From Biformimicrobium ophioploci (GTDB taxonomy: Bacteria > Pseudomonadota > Gammaproteobacteria > Pseudomonadales > Cellvibrionaceae): a stretch of 64,000 bases of DNA. Below are positions 62,842-64,000 of the stretch, piece after piece. The stretch covers positions 62,001 through 126,000 of the forward strand of contig NZ_BSYJ01000002.1 of NCBI RefSeq assembly GCF_030270605.1, written 5' to 3'. The position numbers and the translations under genes are program-made. Each line of letters opens with the position of its first letter. Position 1 is the first letter of the stretch. The notes under the pieces are model-generated. The model was given only the letters and a program-made list of their open reading frames with translations. It was not told the origin of the DNA and ran no database searches.

Positions 62842-64000
62842 CACTGCCAGATTTTCGCAGCCCGGAATTCCTGCGTGACCACTGTGACCGCATCCTGGCG
62901 TTTTACCAGCCGAATGTGGTCGATACTGTCAACGGCGGGTTTCACCAGAATTTCCTCGACGATGGTTCGGTATTCGCTCCGGGCAGCAAGCACCTCGTCA
63001 GCTCGACCCGGATGATTTTCAATTACTGCAATGCCTATCGCCAGAGCGGTGAAGGCCGGTATCTGGAGCTGGCGCGGCACGGCCTGGATTTCCTGCGTAC
63101 GGCGCACTGGGATGCTACGCGCCAGGGCTATCACTGGACGCTCAGGGGGCAGGCGCCCGATGACCAGACCAACCACTGCTACGGGCTGGCGTTTGTTGTG
63201 CTTGCGCTGTCGGCCTGTATTGAGTGCGGTATCGAATCTGCGCGCGACGACCTGTACCGCGCATGGACAATGCTCAATGAAAAGTTCTGGCAACCACAGT
63301 GCGGCCTCTATGCCGATGAGGCGACGCCGGATTGGCAGCAGCTGAGCAGCTATCGCGGGCAGAATGCCAATATGCACAGTTGCGAGGCGCTGCTGGCGGC
63401 CTATCGTGCCACCGGTGACGAAGCGTTCCTGCAGCGTGCCTACACGCTCGCGCATACAGTTGCGGTCACACTCGCAGACAAGGCCGACGGGCTGGTGTGG
63501 GAGCACTATACCGAGTCGCTCGACATCGACTGGGACTACAACCGGGACGACCCGAAAAATCTCTATCGGCCCTGGGGATTCCAGCCCGGGCACCAGACGG
63601 AGTGGGCCAAGCTGTTGCTGTTACTGCATCGCGAGCGCCCGGAGGGCTGGATGATCGAACGCGCACGCCAGCTTTTCGAGCGGGCACTGGAAACCTGCTG
63701 GGATTCGGCGCGGGGCGGCATCCTCTACGGCCACGCCCCGGACGGCAGTATCTGCGACGACGACAAGTACTTCTGGGTGCAGGCAGAGAGTTTTGCCGCT
63801 GCAGCCCTGCTGGCCGATGCCACCGGCGAGGAAATCTACTGGCAGTGGTACGACCGCATCTGGGCCTATAGTTGGGAACATTTTGTCGACCACGCACACG
63901 GTGCCTGGTACCGGGTGCTGGATCGCAACAACCGCAAGTATTCGCAGGAAAAAAGCACCGCGGGTGGCAAGTGTGACTACCACACGCTAGGGGCTTGCTG
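62838..64000 (+). CDS. AGE-family isomerase/epimerase, mannose-isomerase-like (3' end outside window)
   Basis: The frame is open for 387 codons to the window end. The (alpha/alpha)6-barrel signatures of the N-acylglucosamine 2-epimerase superfamily are visible: SSTRMIFNYCNAYRQSGE, DDQTNHCYGLAFVVLAL, GQNANMHSCEALLAAYRATGDE, WGFQPGHQTEWAKLL, CDDDKYFWVQAESFAAAALLADATG and STAGGKCDYHTLGAC. The His residues in NMHSCEA, PGHQTEW and DYHTLGA are the expected catalytic ones. The pattern is closer to mannose isomerase/YihS than to GlcNAc 2-epimerase, so mannose-to-fructose conversion is the preferred reading. It starts at an ATGA overlap with the kinase. Confidence 0.88.
   Translation, partial: MTLPDFRSPEFLRDHCDRILAFYQPNVVDTVNGGFHQNFLDDGSVFAPGSKHLVSSTRMIFNYCNAYRQSGEGRYLELARHGLDFLRTAHWDATRQGYHWTLRGQAPDDQTNHCYGLAFVVLALSACIECGIESARDDLYRAWTMLNEKFWQPQCGLYADEATPDWQQLSSYRGQNANMHSCEALLAAYRATGDEAFLQRAYTLAHTVAVTLADKADGLVWEHYTESLDIDWDYNRDDPKNLYRPWGFQPGHQTEWAKLLLLLHRERPEGWMIERARQLFERALETCWDSARGGILYGHAPDGSICDDDKYFWVQAESFAAAALLADATGEEIYWQWYDRIWAYSWEHFVDHAHGAWYRVLDRNNRKYSQEKSTAGGKCDYHTLGAC

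Noticed and set aside
1-64000. tRNA, rRNA, insertion sequence or prophage genes
   Set aside because: Intergenic stretches were read for cloverleaf arms, transposase motifs and integrase motifs and none was found.

Overview
The window looks like the chromosome of a GC-rich (visibly about 60 percent) marine-type gammaproteobacterium. The gene order nusA-infB-rbfA-truB-rpsO-pnp, the order dksA-gluQ-cbrX-cbrA-cbrB-[crcZ]-pcnB-folK-panB that is known from Pseudomonas, and the cell-wall/lipoate block nadD-rsfS-rlmH-mrdA-rodA-mltB-rlpA-dacA-ybeD-lipB-lipA all point there. A Cellvibrionales member such as Microbulbifer is my best guess, but this is inference from gene content and not a database result. 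I saw no rRNA, tRNA, insertion sequence, prophage or CRISPR array.

Layout. (1) 1-7.4 kb, plus strand: the transcription/translation operon (nusA 3' end, infB, rbfA, truB), then rpsO and pnp, each closed by an intrinsic terminator. (2) 7.4-19.5 kb: a sugar-phosphate mutarotase on plus, then a long minus-strand block dksA > gluQ > small membrane ORF > CbrA-type sensor > CbrB-type sigma-54 activator > A-rich non-coding interval > pcnB > folK > deoxynucleoside kinase > panB > thioesterase. The non-coding interval (about 12.72-13.08 kb) has every hallmark of a CrcZ-like Hfq/Crc-titrating RNA: a sigma-54 promoter, an upstream cluster of GTTAC/GTAAC sites and many AAnAAnAA motifs. (3) 19.8-34.9 kb: housekeeping and stress genes (sfsA, Rieske protein, HtrA-type protease, htpX, cysE, ppa, PPi-dependent phosphofructokinase, mpl, ubiX, an RND-type exporter, parvulin, zinc peptidase, LON-domain protein). 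(4) 34.9-46.9 kb: proA and the nadD-to-lipA block for cell elongation, peptidoglycan remodelling and lipoylation. (5) 46.9-64 kb: an OYE-type flavin oxidoreductase, then an accessory carbohydrate-uptake locus.

The carbohydrate locus has a divergent GntR regulator plus nanE on minus, and on plus a tightly packed operon (mostly 4-nt start/stop overlaps): ABC binding protein, ROK kinase, two permeases, cytoplasmic GH38 alpha-mannosidase, DUF4127 protein, FAD-dependent oxidoreductase, ABC ATPase, exported GHL10-type hydrolase, PfkB kinase and an AGE-family (mannose-isomerase-like) enzyme cut by the window end. The simplest reading is import of an alpha-mannoside, release of mannose inside the cell, isomerisation to fructose and phosphorylation to fructose-6-phosphate. 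NanE, the ROK kinase, DUF4127 and the FAD enzyme imply a second sugar or an unusual linkage, and this is the most likely place for undescribed biochemistry.

Other structure worth attention: a ~130-bp dispersed palindromic repeat found twice, each time just behind a stop codon and with a compensatory base change in its stem; a 43-45 bp triple tandem repeat upstream of rlpA; a perfect 13-bp-arm hairpin between infB and rbfA; and a strongly acidic insertion in the RND exporter.
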